This document shows, in pieces, positions 20,060 to 29,100 of a stretch of DNA of 64,000 nt. Where the stretch lies: positions 1,116,001 to 1,180,000 of the forward strand of contig JADJQR010000001.1 in NCBI GenBank assembly GCA_016712675.1, read 5' to 3'. The stretch's first letter is position 1. Each line of letters opens with the position of its first letter. The notes beneath the pieces are model-generated. The model saw nothing but the letters and a program-made list of their open reading frames with translations. It was not told where the DNA came from and searched no databases. The position numbers and the translations under genes were made by a program. The DNA comes from a bacterium (lineage in GTDB: Bacteria > Krumholzibacteriota > Krumholzibacteriia > LZORAL124-64-63).

Positions 20060-21563
20060 CCGGCGCCTTCACAGATGGTCCCTGCTCTTCCTGGTCGGGG
20101 ATTCCCTGCGCGGGCTGCTGCTGCCCCTGTTGGCCGTGTTCTTCACCGCGCGGCAGTCGCAAGGGGACCTGTGGATCGCCTGGTTCTCGCTGCCGGTCGC
20201 CGTCTTCTCCGTCTGGCGCTACTTCACGACGTACTACGAACTGGGTGAGGACGAGCTTGTCGTGCGCACAGGACTGCTGTTCCGCAACGTGCGGCACATC
20301 CGCTACTCGCGGATCCACAACCTGGAGAGCGTGCAGGGGCCTCTGCACCGCCTGCTGCGCGTGGTCGATCTGCGCATAGAGACGGCTGGGGCCGCCGAGC
20401 AGGAGGCGCGGTTGCGCGTGTTGTCGGCGATCGCCGCGGACGAGGTGCGGCGGCGCGTGCTGGAAGGCAAGCGGCGGACCGCGAGCGTGCCGGAGCCGGA
20501 CGACGGGCTGGCGGACGATCCGCTGCCCGCGGTTGCCGCGCCCGTCGCGCGTGAACTCGTCCGAGTGGGTCTGTGGGACCTGGTCGTGCTGGGCCTGACG
20601 CAGAATCGCGGCGGCATCGTGCTCGGCGCCGCGCTGGGTGCGCTATGGGAGGCCGACCTCTTCGACGACGGCTTCGGCCGGCCGACCGACGTGCTGCAGG
20701 CCCATCTGTCGCGGCTGTGGGAGGATGGCCGTCTGCTGGTCGACCCCGAGCCGGCGCTGCTGGCGCTGCTGGCCGCCGGTGTCGTCTGCGTACTGGTGGC
20801 CATTCGCCTGCTTTCGGTGGGGTGGACGGTCGTGCAGCTCCACGGTTTCACGCTGAGGCGCGAGGGCGACGAATTGCGGACGACGAGGGGGCTGTTCACG
20901 CGGGTCCATGCGACGATCCCGTTGGCGCGCGTTCAGCTGGTGACCGTCAGACAGCCGGCGCTGATGCGACGGCTCGGCCGCGTCGAGGTGCGCGTGCAAA
21001 CGGCCGGCGGCGACAAGCATGCCAGCGCGGGCCGCGAATGGCTGGCGCCATCGCTGCCGATCGCGCAGGTCGACGCGCTGGTCGCGGAGATCCACCCGGA
21101 AGTCATGCACTCGAAGCTGGCCTGGCAGCCGGCGGCGCCGCGTGCAGCCTGGCGCCTGCGGCGGAGCTCACTGCGCTGGCTGGCCGTCGCGTTGGTGGCG
21201 ATGGCTATTTCCCCCACGCTGCGTCTGCCGGCGCTCCTGGCGATGCCGCCGCTCGTTGCGCTGCTCTGGTACGCGGGCGGCCGTCGGGCCCGCGCCTTCG
21301 GCTACGCGCTGCTGCCCGGCCATTTCGCCGTCCGCGGCGGCTGGTGGTGCCGGCAGTCCAGCCTTGCCCGCTATGCGAAGGTGCAGGTGGTCAGCGGAGG
21401 GGCCTCGCCGTTCGACCGCCGTTGGGGCATGGCGACGGTGGCGGCGGATACGGCCGGGGGTGGGGCTCACCGACTGGTGATGCCGCTGCTGGACGCCGGC
21501 CAGGCCGACCTCCTGCTGGCGCAGGTGCGCGCCCGCGTGGCTTCCGCCGCGTTCCACTGGTAG
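20049..21563 (+). CDS. Multi-PH-domain membrane protein (YdbT-like)
   Basis: 504 aa, matching YdbT length. It has three bPH2-type repeats: YELGEDELVVRTGLLFRNVRHIRYSRIHNLESVQGPL near the start, FTLRREGDELRTTRGLFTRVHATIPLARVQLVTVRQPALMRRLG in the middle, and GYALLPGHFAVRGGWWCRQSSLARYAKVQVVSGG at the end, each preceded by paired transmembrane helices. The ATG at 20049 overlaps the YdbS-like gene. The two proteins probably form a membrane complex; the ligand is unknown. Confidence 0.87.
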   Translation: MSSSRRLHRWSLLFLVGDSLRGLLLPLLAVFFTARQSQGDLWIAWFSLPVAVFSVWRYFTTYYELGEDELVVRTGLLFRNVRHIRYSRIHNLESVQGPLHRLLRVVDLRIETAGAAEQEARLRVLSAIAADEVRRRVLEGKRRTASVPEPDDGLADDPLPAVAAPVARELVRVGLWDLVVLGLTQNRGGIVLGAALGALWEADLFDDGFGRPTDVLQAHLSRLWEDGRLLVDPEPALLALLAAGVVCVLVAIRLLSVGWTVVQLHGFTLRREGDELRTTRGLFTRVHATIPLARVQLVTVRQPALMRRLGRVEVRVQTAGGDKHASAGREWLAPSLPIAQVDALVAEIHPEVMHSKLAWQPAAPRAAWRLRRSSLRWLAVALVAMAISPTLRLPALLAMPPLVALLWYAGGRRARAFGYALLPGHFAVRGGWWCRQSSLARYAKVQVVSGGASPFDRRWGMATVAADTAGGGAHRLVMPLLDAGQADLLLAQVRARVASAAFHW

Positions 21564-21650
21564 GGGAGTTGCGACACCGAACATCGCGCGGATTCGCCCG
21601 CGGCCCCTGGCCTGGGGTCGCCGACCGCCCCGTGCCAGAGTGGCAAATAC

Positions 21651-21662
21651 CTGTTGAAACAG
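21651..21662 (+). promoter_or_regulatory. Palindromic operator-like site before the pirin gene
   Basis: Perfect inverted repeat CTGTT-GA-AACAG, 37 bp before the pirin start, between TGGCAA (21641-21646) and TAACAT (21664-21669), which could be weak -35/-10 boxes at 17-bp spacing. A repressor bound here would block such a promoter. Confidence 0.35.
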
Positions 21663-21698
21663 ATAACATGGGCAGGATCCGAACCAGGGAGGAAGCCC

Positions 21699-22397
21699 AT
21701 GATCCGCCACCGCCCCGCCCGCGAGCGCGGCCACGCCGACCACGGCTGGCTCAGCACCTGGCACACGTTCTCGTTCGCCGGTTACCACGACCCCGCCCAC
21801 ATGGGATTCCGCGCCCTGCGGGTGATCAACGACGACGTCATCCGGGCAGGCGGGGGCTTCGGCACGCACGGCCACCGCGACATGGAGATCGTCACCTACG
21901 TGGTCGAGGGGGAACTCGAGCATCGCGACAGCCTGGGCACCGGCTCGGTGCTGCGCCCGGGCGACGTGCAGCGCATGAGCGCCGGCAGCGGCGTTCGGCA
22001 CAGCGAGTTCAACCACTCACGGACCGCCAACCTGCGCCTGCTGCAGATCTGGTTGTTGCCGGCTCGGGAGGGAGTCGAGCCGGGGTACGCGGAGCGGCAC
22101 TTCACGGCCGACGACAAGCGCGGTCGGCTCCGCCTGGTCGTCGCGCCGGACGGGGCCGACGGTGCCCTGGGCATCGGTCAGGACGCACGGATCCATGCCT
22201 GCATCCTGGAGCCGGGCCAGGGCGTGGTCCACGAGCCGGCGCCGGGCCGGCACACGTGGATCCAGGTCGTCCGCGGCAGCCTGGACGTGGGCGGACTGGT
22301 CCTGGAGGAAGGCGACGGCGCCGCGGCGAGCGATGAGCCGCGACTGGCCATCACCGGGCGCGACGGGGCGGAATTCCTGCTGTTCGATCTGGCCTGA
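21699..22397 (+). CDS. Pirin-family bicupin protein
   Basis: 232 aa. The start at 21699 follows GGGAGGAA. The N-terminal cupin has the pirin metal motif GTHGHRDMEIVTYVVEGELEHRDS with later RHSEFN (His, His, His, Glu ligands). The C-terminal cupin (ILEPGQGVVHEPAPGRHTWIQVVRGSLDVGG) lacks a full metal set, as usual. E. coli YhhW of this family has quercetinase activity; other pirins are redox or transcription-linked. It is a single-gene unit with its own palindromic site upstream and a strong hairpin downstream. Confidence 0.92.
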   Translation: MIRHRPARERGHADHGWLSTWHTFSFAGYHDPAHMGFRALRVINDDVIRAGGGFGTHGHRDMEIVTYVVEGELEHRDSLGTGSVLRPGDVQRMSAGSGVRHSEFNHSRTANLRLLQIWLLPAREGVEPGYAERHFTADDKRGRLRLVVAPDGADGALGIGQDARIHACILEPGQGVVHEPAPGRHTWIQVVRGSLDVGGLVLEEGDGAAASDEPRLAITGRDGAEFLLFDLA

Positions 22398-22398
22398 C

Positions 22399-22424
22399 GG
22401 GCGCCGGCCCTTCAGGCGGCGCCC
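22399..22424 (+). terminator. Hairpin after the pirin gene, no U-tract
   Basis: GGGCGCC (22399-22405) pairs with GGCGCCC (22418-22424); an inner GCC/GGC extends the stem past a bulged G, leaving a CTTCA loop. It starts 2 bp after the stop and ends just before the flagellin -10 element. Confidence 0.45.
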
Positions 22425-22430
22425 CGGGCT

Positions 22431-22438
22431 GCCGATAA
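22431..22438 (+). promoter_or_regulatory. Sigma-28 (FliA)-type -10 element for the flagellin gene
   Basis: GCCGATAA matches the sigma-28 -10 consensus at 8 of 8 bases and lies 53 bp before the flagellin ATG. The expected -35 (TAAA) position 15 bp upstream reads TCAG, a poor match, so the call rests on the -10 and on position before a classic FliA target gene. Confidence 0.6.
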
Positions 22439-22491
22439 CCTGACGCGAGGGGATGGATCCCCGGCCGGTACCCAGGGAAGGGACGCCGCGC

Positions 22492-23337
22492 ATGGGCCTG
22501 CGCATCACATCCAACGTGGCGGCGATGTCCGCTCAGCGGCACCTGGCGAATGCCACGGCGCGCGTGAACCGCTCGCTCGAGCGGCTCAGCAGCGGTCTGC
22601 GCATCAACCGGGCGGCGGATGACCCCGCCGGGCTGGCGGTCAGCGAGCGGTTGCGTTCGCAGATCCGTGCGCTGCAGGTCGGCGAGCGCAACGCCGGCGA
22701 CGGCATCTCCCTGCTGCAGATCGCCGACGGCGGGCTGGCCTCGGTAGCCGACCTGCTGATCCGCCTGAACGAGCTGGCCGAGCAGGCGATGACCGGAACG
22801 GTCTCGACCGAGCAGCGCGGCCATCTCGACGACGAGTTCCAGGCGCTGGTCGAGGAGATCGACCGCATCGCCGTCAGCATCGAGTTCAACGGGCGCGCGC
22901 TGCTGGACGGATCGGGCGGCGAGACACGGATCGAGCTGGGCGGCGGCGGGAGCATCGCACTGGGCATGGGCGGGTCGTTCACCGCGGCTGCGCTGGGGTT
23001 GGACAACCTGACCCTCGCGGGCGACCCCGCCGCGTGGATCGAACAGCCACTGACGGCGCTCGGCGTGGCCCTGCAGCGGGTGAGCGCCGGCCGCGCCTCG
23101 CTCGGCGCCTCGCAGAATCGCCTCGAGTCCGCGATACGCCTGATGCAGAACCAGCAGGAGAACCTGTCCGCTGCCGACAGCCGCATCCGTGACGTCGACT
23201 ACGCCGCCGAGATGAGCGAATTGACCAGCGCGCAGATCCTGCAGCAGATGGCGGTCGCGGCCCTGGTCCAGGCCCAGAGGCAACCGGCGCTGGCGCTCCA
23301 GCTGCTCGGGCTCGACCGCCGCGGCCGGCGGTCATGA
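22492..23337 (+). CDS. Flagellin (short, D0/D1 only)
   Basis: 281 aa. The ATG at 22492 follows GGGAAGGG. The N-terminal flagellin domain is canonical (LRITSNVAAMSAQRHL, LERLSSGLRINRAADDPAGLAVSERL, RNAGDGISLLQIADGGLASV) and so is the C-terminal domain (ADSRIRDVDYAAEMSELTSAQILQQ, AQRQPALALQLLG). The variable D2/D3 part is nearly absent, leaving a short Gly-rich linker near 150-175. The tail LDRRGRRS runs past the usual Leu-Leu-x end and is basic. No other flagellar gene lies in the window, so it is detached from the main cluster. A sigma-28-like promoter precedes it. Confidence 0.95.
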   Translation: MGLRITSNVAAMSAQRHLANATARVNRSLERLSSGLRINRAADDPAGLAVSERLRSQIRALQVGERNAGDGISLLQIADGGLASVADLLIRLNELAEQAMTGTVSTEQRGHLDDEFQALVEEIDRIAVSIEFNGRALLDGSGGETRIELGGGGSIALGMGGSFTAAALGLDNLTLAGDPAAWIEQPLTALGVALQRVSAGRASLGASQNRLESAIRLMQNQQENLSAADSRIRDVDYAAEMSELTSAQILQQMAVAALVQAQRQPALALQLLGLDRRGRRS

Positions 23338-23361
23338 TCGCGCGAGCCCGCCTACGGCGCT

Positions 23362-23385
23362 TCGGACCGGTGGACACCGGTCCGA
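23362..23385 (+). terminator. Hairpin after flagellin, no U-tract
   Basis: TCGGACCGGTG (23362-23372) and CACCGGTCCGA (23375-23385) form a perfect 11-bp inverted repeat separated by only 2 nt (in RNA the inner pairs would open to form the loop). GGGCCGTGG follows, with no T-run. Confidence 0.5.
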
Positions 23386-23524
23386 GGGCCGTGGCGGGGC
23401 TCCGGACGTGTGGTCTGCCGTGGCTGGGCTGGTGGGGCGCCGCGGTTCCGGAGTCGTCTGATCAGTAACCGGATGCAACACAAGATGTTGGCGGCGCGCC
23501 GTGGCCCTCGCCGCCGATTTCCGC

Positions 23525-23552
23525 TTGCCGCGGCGCCACCAGCAGCTATCTT
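23525..23552 (+). promoter_or_regulatory. Candidate sigma-70 promoter for rpoZ-coaBC
   Basis: TTGCCG (23525-23530) and TATCTT (23547-23552), 16-bp spacer, 4 of 6 matches each, about 93 bp before the rpoZ start. Confidence 0.4.
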
Positions 23553-23645
23553 GTAACGCTTGTCGTCCGCCCGGAACGATGCGCCCCGGTCTGCCGTTCG
23601 GGAGCCCCGACGCCGACCGGAACCCCAGCCGTGAGGACAGGGTAC

Positions 23646-23888
23646 ATGACCTACATTCCGCGTCAGAAGGTCACCCAGATCATTCCCAACAAGTTCGCCG
23701 CCATCAAGGTGGCCGCCATGGAAGCGCGCCGCCTGAACGAGCGCGCCCGCATGTTCAATGTCGCGCTGCCTGGCAAGATCACGACGATCGCGGTGCAGCG
23801 CCTGATGGACGGCAAGGTCGAGCACTACGACGCCAAGGAGCGCGCGAGGCTGGCCCGCATCGAGAAGGAAGCCGAGGTCGAGGTCTAG
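23646..23888 (+). CDS. rpoZ: RNA polymerase omega subunit
   Basis: 80 aa. Omega helps fold and assemble the beta-prime subunit. The segment IPNKFAAIKVAAMEARRLNERA is the conserved omega helix, matching the usual N-[KR]-[FY]-x-[AL]-[VI]-x-[VA]-A-x-x-A-R pattern. The start MTYIPRQKV at 23646 was chosen; an in-frame GTG at 23631 is possible. coaBC begins 3 bp after the stop, a very common rpoZ-coaBC pairing that supports the call. Confidence 0.92.
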   Translation: MTYIPRQKVTQIIPNKFAAIKVAAMEARRLNERARMFNVALPGKITTIAVQRLMDGKVEHYDAKERARLARIEKEAEVEV

Positions 23889-23891
23889 GCC

Positions 23892-25184
23892 ATGGCCGGC
23901 GCGACCGGCAGCGACACGCATGTCCTGCTGCTGGTGACCGGCGGCATCGCCGCCTACAAGAGTTGCTACCTGGCCCGCCTGCTCGTGCAGGCGGGCTTTG
24001 CCGTGCGCGGCGCAATGACCGACGCCGCGGCGCGCTTCGTCAGCCCGATGACGTTCGAGGTGCTGACCGGCGCGCCCGTGGCTTGCGACCTGTGGGGCGA
24101 GCGCGGCACCGCGGCGCTGGACCACATCCAGTACGCTCGATGGGCCGACATCGCGGTGGTGGCGCCGGCGACGGCCAACACCATGGCCAAGGCGGCCGGT
24201 GGGCTGGCCGACAACATGGTCGCGACGCTACTGCTGGCGTTCCCCGGCCCGGTCGTGATGGCGCCGGCGATGAACGACAACATGTGGCGGCACGCGGCCA
24301 CGCGTGCCGTCTGCCGCACGCTGCAGAAGCGCGGCGTCCGCTTCGTGGGGCCGGACCAGGGCTTCCTGGCCTGCGGCACCACCGACGAGGGCCGCATGGC
24401 CGAGCCGGAGGACATCCTGGCCGAGGTACGCCGCGTGGCCGCCGCGCTGCCGCCGCGCGCCGCCGGTGAGGGACGGGAGGCGCCGCCTGCCGGCTGCGTG
24501 GCCGGTGGCGCCTGGACCGGGCGTCGCGTGGTCGTCACCGCCGGTCCGACGGTCGAGCCGATCGACCCGGTCCGCTACGTGGCCAACCGCAGCACCGGCG
24601 CCATGGGCTACGCGCTGGCGGGGGCCGCCGCGCGCGCGGGCGCCGAGGTGACGCTGATCTCCGGGCCAGTGGCGCTGGCGCCACCGCGCGGCCTAGCAGC
24701 CGTGGTCGGAGTCGAGACGGGCCGGCAGATGGCCACTGCGGTCGATGCCGCGTTGACCACGGGAGCCGATTGGCTGGTCATGTGCGCGGCGGTGGCCGAC
24801 TTCACGCCGGCCGAGCCCGCTTCCGGCAAGCTCAAGAAGGACGTGCTGGGGAACAACTGGGCGCTGCAGATGGTGCGCAACCCGGACATCCTGGGCGAGG
24901 TCGTGCCGCGCCACCGCGCCACCGGCGTGAAAGTGGTCGGCTTCGCGCTCGAGACCGAGGATGTCATCGCGCGCGCCCTGGGCAAGCTGCGGGCCAAGGG
25001 ACTGGACTTCATCGTCGCGAACAACCCCACCGCGGACGGCTCGGGTTTCGGCGACGTGGTGCACGAGGTCGTGCTGCTGGGGCCCGGCGGCGAACTGTGG
25101 CGCAGCGGCGCCTGCCGCAAGGACGCGCTGGCCCCGGCGCTGCTGGCGCAGCTGGCCGCCGCGGCCGCCGTGGCGGGCGCATGA
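23892..25184 (+). CDS. coaBC: Bifunctional phosphopantothenoylcysteine decarboxylase/phosphopantothenate-cysteine ligase
   Basis: 430 aa, standard for the fusion. Coenzyme A synthesis from 4'-phosphopantothenate. The CoaC half binds FMN ([17 protein letters not shown]), has the active-site His ([10 protein letters not shown]), the PAMNDNMW motif and the substrate-clamp Cys ([12 protein letters not shown]). The CoaB half has [29 protein letters not shown] for CTP binding and SGKLKKD with the catalytic lysine. The stop overlaps the next gene by 4 bp. Confidence 0.97.
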   Translation: MAGATGSDTHVLLLVTGGIAAYKSCYLARLLVQAGFAVRGAMTDAAARFVSPMTFEVLTGAPVACDLWGERGTAALDHIQYARWADIAVVAPATANTMAKAAGGLADNMVATLLLAFPGPVVMAPAMNDNMWRHAATRAVCRTLQKRGVRFVGPDQGFLACGTTDEGRMAEPEDILAEVRRVAAALPPRAAGEGREAPPAGCVAGGAWTGRRVVVTAGPTVEPIDPVRYVANRSTGAMGYALAGAAARAGAEVTLISGPVALAPPRGLAAVVGVETGRQMATAVDAALTTGADWLVMCAAVADFTPAEPASGKLKKDVLGNNWALQMVRNPDILGEVVPRHRATGVKVVGFALETEDVIARALGKLRAKGLDFIVANNPTADGSGFGDVVHEVVLLGPGGELWRSGACRKDALAPALLAQLAAAAAVAGA

Positions 25185-26092
25185 CGACCCCGCGCGACAC
25201 GCGCGAGGCGATCGCGGCCGATCTGCTGAACTGGATCCGCCAGAACGAGCACAGCGCGCCGCCTTGGTTCCTGGATGACGGTTCCGCGTCGCCGGCACTA
25301 GCCGAGGTGCCCGCCGCCCCCGCATCCGTTTCGGCGGCCCCGGTTCCGGAATCAACCGCAGAGTCCCCGGCTGCTGAGGCCGCCGCCGATCCGACGTTCG
25401 CCGCCGCCTGCGCTGCCTTCGTTGCCGAGACGCTGGCGCTGATCGAGCGTGACGGCGTGCCGCCCGGCGGTTCACTGCCGCCGGACCCGCTGCTGGCGGC
25501 GCACGGCGGCGACAAGGCCGCCGCGCTGGCGGCTCTCTGTGCGGAGGTGCTGCCCTGCGCGAAATGCGACCTGCACCGCGCGCGCACGCACACCGTGTTC
25601 GGCACCGGCAACCCCGACGCCGACCTGGTGTTCATCGGCGAGGCGCCGGGCCAGGACGAGGACCTGCAGGGGGAACCCTTCGTGGGGCGCAGCGGCCAGC
25701 TGCTGACGAAGATCCTCGGCGCCATCGGCTACGCGCGCCAGGACGTCTACATCTGCAACATCCTCAAGTGCCGGCCGCCGAACAACCGTGACCCACTGCC
25801 GGCCGAGGTGCAGCAGTGCGAGCCGCACCTGCGCCGCCAGCTGGCGATCCTGCGGCCGCGCGCCATCTGCTGCCTCGGGCGCATCGCCGGGCAGACGCTG
25901 CTGGGCACCGAGGCCTCGCTGGGCCGCCTGCGGCAGGCCGTCCACTTCTACGCGGGCATCCCGGTCACGGTCACCTTCCACCCGGCGGCGCTGCTGCGCA
26001 ACCCGGGCTGGAAGCGCGACACCTGGGACGACGTCCGGCGCCTGCGGGCCCTGGTCGACGCACTGGCGGCGCGGCAGGCGCCCGGGCAGTGA
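25181..26092 (+). CDS. Family 4 (type a) uracil-DNA glycosylase, Fe-S
   Basis: 303 aa. Base-excision repair enzyme removing uracil from DNA. The motif [23 protein letters not shown] is diagnostic of family 4, as are [15 protein letters not shown] and the later HPAALLRNP. Cysteines for the [4Fe-4S] cluster are in [12 protein letters not shown] and in the [15 protein letters not shown] region. The first about 110 residues are an extra N-terminal region with an Ala/Pro/Ser-rich linker, longer than in thermophilic relatives (about 190-200 aa). It overlaps coaBC by 4 bp. Confidence 0.93.
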   Translation: MTTPRDTREAIAADLLNWIRQNEHSAPPWFLDDGSASPALAEVPAAPASVSAAPVPESTAESPAAEAAADPTFAAACAAFVAETLALIERDGVPPGGSLPPDPLLAAHGGDKAAALAALCAEVLPCAKCDLHRARTHTVFGTGNPDADLVFIGEAPGQDEDLQGEPFVGRSGQLLTKILGAIGYARQDVYICNILKCRPPNNRDPLPAEVQQCEPHLRRQLAILRPRAICCLGRIAGQTLLGTEASLGRLRQAVHFYAGIPVTVTFHPAALLRNPGWKRDTWDDVRRLRALVDALAARQAPGQ

Positions 26093-26117
26093 CGTCCCGC
26101 ATTTCCGCTCCTATCTT
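26089..26117 (+). promoter_or_regulatory. Candidate promoter for the large amidohydrolase
   Basis: GTGACG (26089-26094) and TATCTT (26112-26117) with a 17-bp spacer, each 4 of 6 matches, 34 bp before the start. The -35 overlaps the end of the preceding gene. Confidence 0.35.
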
Positions 26118-26151
26118 TGCCGGCCGACACGTCAACCTGCGGAGGCGTTCC

Positions 26152-29100
26152 ATGCGTGCGATCACGAACGGCGTGACCCTGGTGCTGGTGCTCCTGGTGG
26201 CCGGCGCCGCGACGGCTGGTGCCGTGGTCGATGCTGCTGACGACTCGACGGCCGACTCGACGACGGACTCGACGACGGACTCGACGGCAATCAGCGCCCC
26301 GGCCTGGGATGTCGCGAACCCACCCACCGACGGCAGCGCCGGCGGCTGGGGCTGGCGCGACGTGCCGCTGGACACCGAGAGCGGTACCTGGCTGTCGCTG
26401 GACGTCTCGCCCGATGGGAAGACGGTGGTCTTCGACCTGTTGGGCGACATCTACGCGATGCCCAGCGAGGGCTCGGCGGACGGCTCGCGCGTGATCCGCC
26501 TGGCTGCCGGCCGGCAGTGGGACATGCAGCCGCGGTTCAGCCCGGATGGACAGTGGATCGCGTTCGTCAGCGACCGCTCCGGCGAGGGCGGCAAGGGCGG
26601 CGACAACATCTGGGTGATGCGCGCTGACGGCAGCGAGGTGCGGCAGGTGACGAAGGAGACCTTCCGCCTGGTGACGCAGCCGGCGTGGACGCCCGACTCG
26701 CAGTTCATCGTCGCGCGCAAGCACTTCACCGGGCGACGGAGCCTGGGCGCCGGCGAGATGTGGATGTGGCATGTCGGGGGCGCGACCGACGGCGTGCCGT
26801 TGACGGCCAGGCAGAGCGAGCAGAAGGACACCGGCGAGCCCGTGGTCTCGCGCGACGGCCGCTACCTCTACTACAGCCTGGACGCCACGCCCGGCGCGGA
26901 CTTCGAGTACGACAAGGACGGCAACCGGGGCATCTACGCGATCGACCGCCTGGACCTGCGCACGCAGCAGACCGAGCGCGTGGTGGCCGGACCCGGCGGT
27001 GCCTGCCGGCCGGTGCCGTCGCCGGACGGCAAGTCGCTGGCGTTCGTGCGACGGGTGCGGCACGTCTCGACGCTGTTCGTGATGGACCTGGCCAGCGGCC
27101 ACGCGCGCGCGGCCTACGCGCCGCTGGACCGCGACCACCAGGAGACCTGGGCGGTCCACGGCGTCTACCCCGCGCTGGCCTGGATGCCGGACGGGAAGTC
27201 GCTGGTGTTCTGGGCGCAGGGGAAGATCCGCCGGGTCGAGGTGGCGTCCGGCCACGCGACGGAGATCCCGTTCCGCGTCAAGGACGCGCGCAGCATCGCG
27301 GCGGCCATCCGCTTCCCCGTCGCGGTGGCGCCGGAGCGCTTCACGGCGCGGATGATCCGGAACGCCACGGTCTCCCCGCAGGGCGACCGCGTCGTGTTCC
27401 AGGCGCTGGGCCATCTTCATGTCGCCGCCTTCGACGGCCACACCATCGGCGAGCCCCGCCGGCTGACGCGTGCGGTCGACGAGTTCGAGCACTTCCCGTC
27501 CTGGTCCCGCGACGGGCGGCAGATCGCCTACGTGGCCTGGAACGACGAGCGCCTGGCCTCCGTGCGGGTGATCGCGGCCGGCGGCGGCGAGCCCCGGACC
27601 GTGACCGGCGAGCCCGGGCACTACCTGGACCCGGTGTTCAGCCCCGACGGCGCGACCATTGTCTACGTGAAGACCGGCGGCGGGTACCTGACCAGCCCGC
27701 TGTGGGGCCAGGAGCAGGGCGTGTATGCGGTGGCCGCCCCCCGGGCGCCGGCGAAGGCGGCGGCCGCCGCGCCGCGACGGATCGCCACGCGCGGCGGGTC
27801 GCCGCACTTCGGGGCCGGCAGCGACCGGGTCTTCCTCGTGGCCCGGGATGGCGGCAAGGACAGCGACGGCGTGTCGCTGCTGAGTGTGCCGCTGGGCGGC
27901 GCCACGCCCGGCGAAGGCGAGCGCACGCACTACACCAGCGACTGGGCGACCGAGATGCAGGTCAGCCCCGACGGTCGCCACCTGGCGTTCGCCGAGCGGC
28001 ATCGCGTCTGGACGGCGCCGTTCGTCGATGCCGGCAAGCCCGTGGCGGTGGCGCCGGGCGGCAGGAACCTGCCGATCACCCGGCGGAGCGAGGAGGCGGG
28101 CGGCGACCTGCACTGGTCGGGCGACGGCCGGGCGCTGCACTGGAGCCTGGGGCCGCAGCTGGCGACCCTGGCGGTGGCCGGGGCGGCGGCGTCGGCGGAA
28201 TCGGCGCCGGCGACGATCGCGACGATCGACCTGCCGGTGACCGCCGATGTGCCGCGGCGTCCCGACGGCTCCGAGAGCGTCATCGCGATCCGCAACGTCA
28301 AGGTGCTGACGATGGAGAGCGTCGGCGGCGAGGCCGGGGCGCGCGACGGGCGGACGCGCGGGCTGGAGACCATCGAGCACGGCGTGGTCGTGGTGCGCGG
28401 CAACCGCATCGCGGCGGTGGGGCCCGAAGGAGCGGTGGCGATCCCTGCCGGCGCGACCGTCATCGACGGGCAGGGCGGCGTGGTGGCGCCGGGCCTGGTC
28501 GACGTGCACGCGCACGGGGCGCAGGGCGAGAACGGGATCATCCCGCAGGACAACTGGAGCGCGCAGGCCAACCTGGCGTTCGGCGTGACGACGATCCACG
28601 ACCCGAGCAACGACACGGGCCTGGTGTTCGCGGCTTCCGAGATGCAGAAGGCCGGACTGGTCACGGCGCCGCGCATCTTCTCGACCGGGACCATCCTCTA
28701 CGGCGCGCAGGGCTCCTACAGGGCGGAGATCGAGTCGCTGGACGACGCGCTGTTCCACCTGGGGCGTATGAAGGCCGTGGGCGCCTTCAGCGTCAAGAGC
28801 TACAACCAGCCCCGCCGCGACCAGCGCCAGATGGTACTGGAGGCTGCCCGCCGCCTGGGCATGATGGTGGTGCCGGAGGGCGGCGCGCTGTTCCAGCACA
28901 ACCTGACGATGGTCGCCGACGGGCACACCACCGTCGAGCACACGCTGCCGGTGGCGCGCATCTACGACGACGTCAAGCAGCTGTGGGGCAGCAGCGACGT
29001 GGGCTACACGCCGACGCTGGTGGTGGCTTACGGCGGCATCGGCGGCGAGAACTACTGGTACGCGAAGACGCAGGTGTGGGCGAACGAGCGGCTGGCGCGC

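Larger units (their letters stand above)
23338..23645. other. 308-bp intergenic region, flagellin to rpoZ
   Basis: No gene is seen. It holds a terminator hairpin (23362-23385), a small inverted repeat CAACA-N5-TGTTG (23476-23490) that could be an operator, and a candidate rpoZ promoter (23525-23552). The stretch 23461-23490 is AT-richer than its flanks. Confidence 0.6.
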
